From Acidobacteriaceae bacterium (GTDB lineage Bacteria; Acidobacteriota; Terriglobia; Terriglobales; Acidobacteriaceae): DNA of 64,000 nt. The first letter of the stretch is position 1. Every line of letters begins with the position of its first letter. The notes below the pieces were generated by a model. That model was given only the letters and a program-made list of their open reading frames with translations. It did not search any database and was not told the origin of the DNA. The translations under genes and the position numbers were made by a program. Positions 62,647-64,000 of this stretch are shown here, piece by piece. Where the stretch lies: assembly GCA_003134815.1 (NCBI GenBank), contig PLCO01000010.1:31717-95716 (forward strand), given 5' to 3'.

Positions 62647-64000
62647 ATGCCTCACGACCTGCCCAAAGTCTACGACCCTACCGCCATTGAAGATCGCTGG
62701 GCCGCCTACTGGGTCAGCGAAAAACTCTTTGAGCAGCCGACGCCCGGCAATGGCGCCAACGCCGAGCAAAGCCAAAGCGCCGTCCACGATTCCGACGACC
62801 AGTCTTCCGGCGTCCAGCCGGCTTTCGTCGTTCTGCTGCCTCCGCCCAATGTCACCGGCTACCTGCACATGGGCCACATGCTGGAGCACACCGAGATCGA
62901 CATCCTTGTTCGCTGGCGGCGCATGTGCGGTGAACGGGCGCTGTGGGTGCCGGGAACCGATCACGCAGGCATCGCGACGCAAATGCTGGTTGAGCGGCAA
63001 CTGGTCGCTGAAGGCATATCGCGCCAGAAGCTCGGCCGAGAAGCTTTTATCGAGCGCACCTGGGAGTGGAAACGCCACTACGGCGGAGCAATCCTCGAGC
63101 AGATGAAGCGTCTCGGCGTCTCCGTCGACTGGAGCCGCGAGTACTTCACCATGGACGAGCGTCTGTCGGTTGCTGTGCGCGAGGCCTTCGTCCGCCTCTA
63201 CCATCAAGGGCTCATCTACCGCGGCGCGTACATCGTTAACTGGTGCCCCGGTTGCCAAACGGCCGTAAGCGACCTTGAAGTTGTCCATCAGGAACAAAAA
63301 GGACATCTCTGGGAGATCAAGTATCCGGTTGTCGGTGCTGACGGCAAGGACTCCGACGAATTTTTGACCGTTGCGACCACGCGCCCTGAAACCATGCTCG
63401 GCGATACTGCCGTCGCCATTCATCCCGAGGACGAGCGCTATCTGCACCTTCACGGCAAAAAGCTGCGCCTGCCGTTGATGAATCGCGAAATCCCTATCGT
63501 GCTCGACGAGTGGGTGAGCCGCGAGTTCGGCACGGGCGCCGTCAAGGTGACGCCCGCGCACGATCCCAACGACTTTGCTCTCGGCGAACGCCATCACCTT
63601 CCCGCCATCAACGTGATGGACGACCAGGCCCGCATCAACGCGGAAGGCGGCGCTTACGCCGGGCTTGACCGCTACGTCGCGCGCAAGCACATCGTTCGCG
63701 ATCTCGAAGAGCAAGGGCTTTTAGCTGGAGTGAAGGACCATGTGAACAACGTGGGCCACTGCGACCGCTGCAAGAGCGTCATCGAGCCGCGCCTCTCCAC
63801 GCAGTGGTTCATCGCCGTCAATAAGCAGCCCAATACCGGCGGCGCATCCATGGCGGAGCTCGGCATCGCTGCCGTGAGGCCCGATGCGAACGGCAACAAG
63901 GCCATCCGAATCACGCCGGAGAACCACGAGAAAATCTACCTCGACTGGATGACGAACCTCCACGACTGGTGCATCTCGCGCCAGCTCTGGTGGGGCCATC
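62647..64000 (+). CDS. valS: Valyl-tRNA synthetase (5' part, runs off the window)
   Basis: The first 451 codons of the enzyme that charges tRNA-Val. Class I motifs are present: the HIGH-type HMGHM in NVTGYLHMGHM near residue 77, WVPGTDHAGIAT, WCPGCQTAVSD and the editing-domain segments TTRPETMLGDTAVA and GTGAVKVTPAHDPND. The KMSKS motif would lie beyond the edge. An insertion-like stretch rich in Ala/Gln/Ser/Asp (residues about 35-55) precedes the Rossmann fold. The ATG at 62647 has only a weak upstream GAG site. Confidence 0.96.
   Translation, partial: MPHDLPKVYDPTAIEDRWAAYWVSEKLFEQPTPGNGANAEQSQSAVHDSDDQSSGVQPAFVVLLPPPNVTGYLHMGHMLEHTEIDILVRWRRMCGERALWVPGTDHAGIATQMLVERQLVAEGISRQKLGREAFIERTWEWKRHYGGAILEQMKRLGVSVDWSREYFTMDERLSVAVREAFVRLYHQGLIYRGAYIVNWCPGCQTAVSDLEVVHQEQKGHLWEIKYPVVGADGKDSDEFLTVATTRPETMLGDTAVAIHPEDERYLHLHGKKLRLPLMNREIPIVLDEWVSREFGTGAVKVTPAHDPNDFALGERHHLPAINVMDDQARINAEGGAYAGLDRYVARKHIVRDLEEQGLLAGVKDHVNNVGHCDRCKSVIEPRLSTQWFIAVNKQPNTGGASMAELGIAAVRPDANGNKAIRITPENHEKIYLDWMTNLHDWCISRQLWWGH

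Noticed and set aside
62332..63714. 460-codon open frame on the minus strand
   Set aside because: It is antisense to valS, whose aminoacyl-tRNA synthetase motifs are intact.

Overview
The window looks like a chromosome segment of an acidobacterium (Acidobacteriota, probably class Terriglobia). The base composition is GC-rich. It encodes a hopanoid-type HpnI glycosyltransferase, a GH57/DUF3536 protein, membrane-bound SpoIIE/PP2C phosphatases, an AsmA-type remnant, BamD (so a Gram-negative envelope) and many sugar-active enzymes. This placement is inferred from gene content; no 16S rRNA gene is present. About 58 protein genes or gene remnants plus one structured RNA (RNase P RNA, minus strand, 21786-22282) cover nearly the whole window. 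No tRNA, rRNA, CRISPR array, intact insertion sequence or prophage was seen.

Layout. 0.1-8.4 kb: nadD, a VKOR-like oxidoreductase, an alpha/beta hydrolase, an M23 peptidase, a DUF1223 protein, glyA and small secreted or basic proteins. 8.4-21 kb: an aldehyde dehydrogenase, a first 7TM/SpoIIE phosphatase, an AlkA-type glycosylase, a GH57-like protein, hpnI, two MacB-like permeases and dut. 21-28 kb: rnpB, a serine hydrolase, a DoxX protein, lipB, an unclassified 316-residue protein and an E2 acyltransferase. 28-35.7 kb: a VapBC-type pair, a SulP transporter, glpK, a secreted protein, and a translationally coupled nucleotidyltransferase and N-acetylhexosamine-kinase-like pair. 35.8-44 kb: a GH13 glucosidase, an AsmA remnant, a zinc-ribbon protein, a deoxyribonucleotidase, a phosphoesterase, a patatin and PmbA/TldE. 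44-47 kb: an FNR/CRP regulator, a lone cyclic-nucleotide-type domain and a double UspA, likely one stress or redox regulatory cluster. 47-55.7 kb: a GH3 beta-glucosidase, an SGNH esterase, a MazEF-like pair, a Dph6-like ATPase, xylB and two related secreted proteins. 55.8-64 kb: a shortened UvrC-like protein, a second 7TM/SpoIIE phosphatase, rpe, bamD, a second VapBC pair and the 5' part of valS.

Most genes are housekeeping or carbohydrate metabolism (GH3, GH13, GH57-like, SGNH esterase, xylulokinase, glycerol kinase, HexNAc kinase), which suits a heterotroph living on plant or fungal polymers. The unexplained structure lies mostly between genes. Two palindromic, MITE-like elements (16316-16588 and 59955-60109) are each flanked by CTAG and start exactly at a TAG stop codon. 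Several genes (glyA, dut, glpK, aldehyde dehydrogenase, VKOR, the kinase and others) end in short degenerate tandem repeats that in some cases include the stop codon. A purine-rich version of such a repeat lies in frame inside the UvrC-like gene. Two CRP/FNR-like palindromes spaced 22 bp apart lie between uspA and the GH3 gene, near a regulator whose recognition helix looks CRP-like. Several genes have a -10-like hexamer 6-7 nt before the start codon, suggesting leaderless transcripts. No clear new multi-gene system was found. All family assignments are from reading the sequence; no database search was run.
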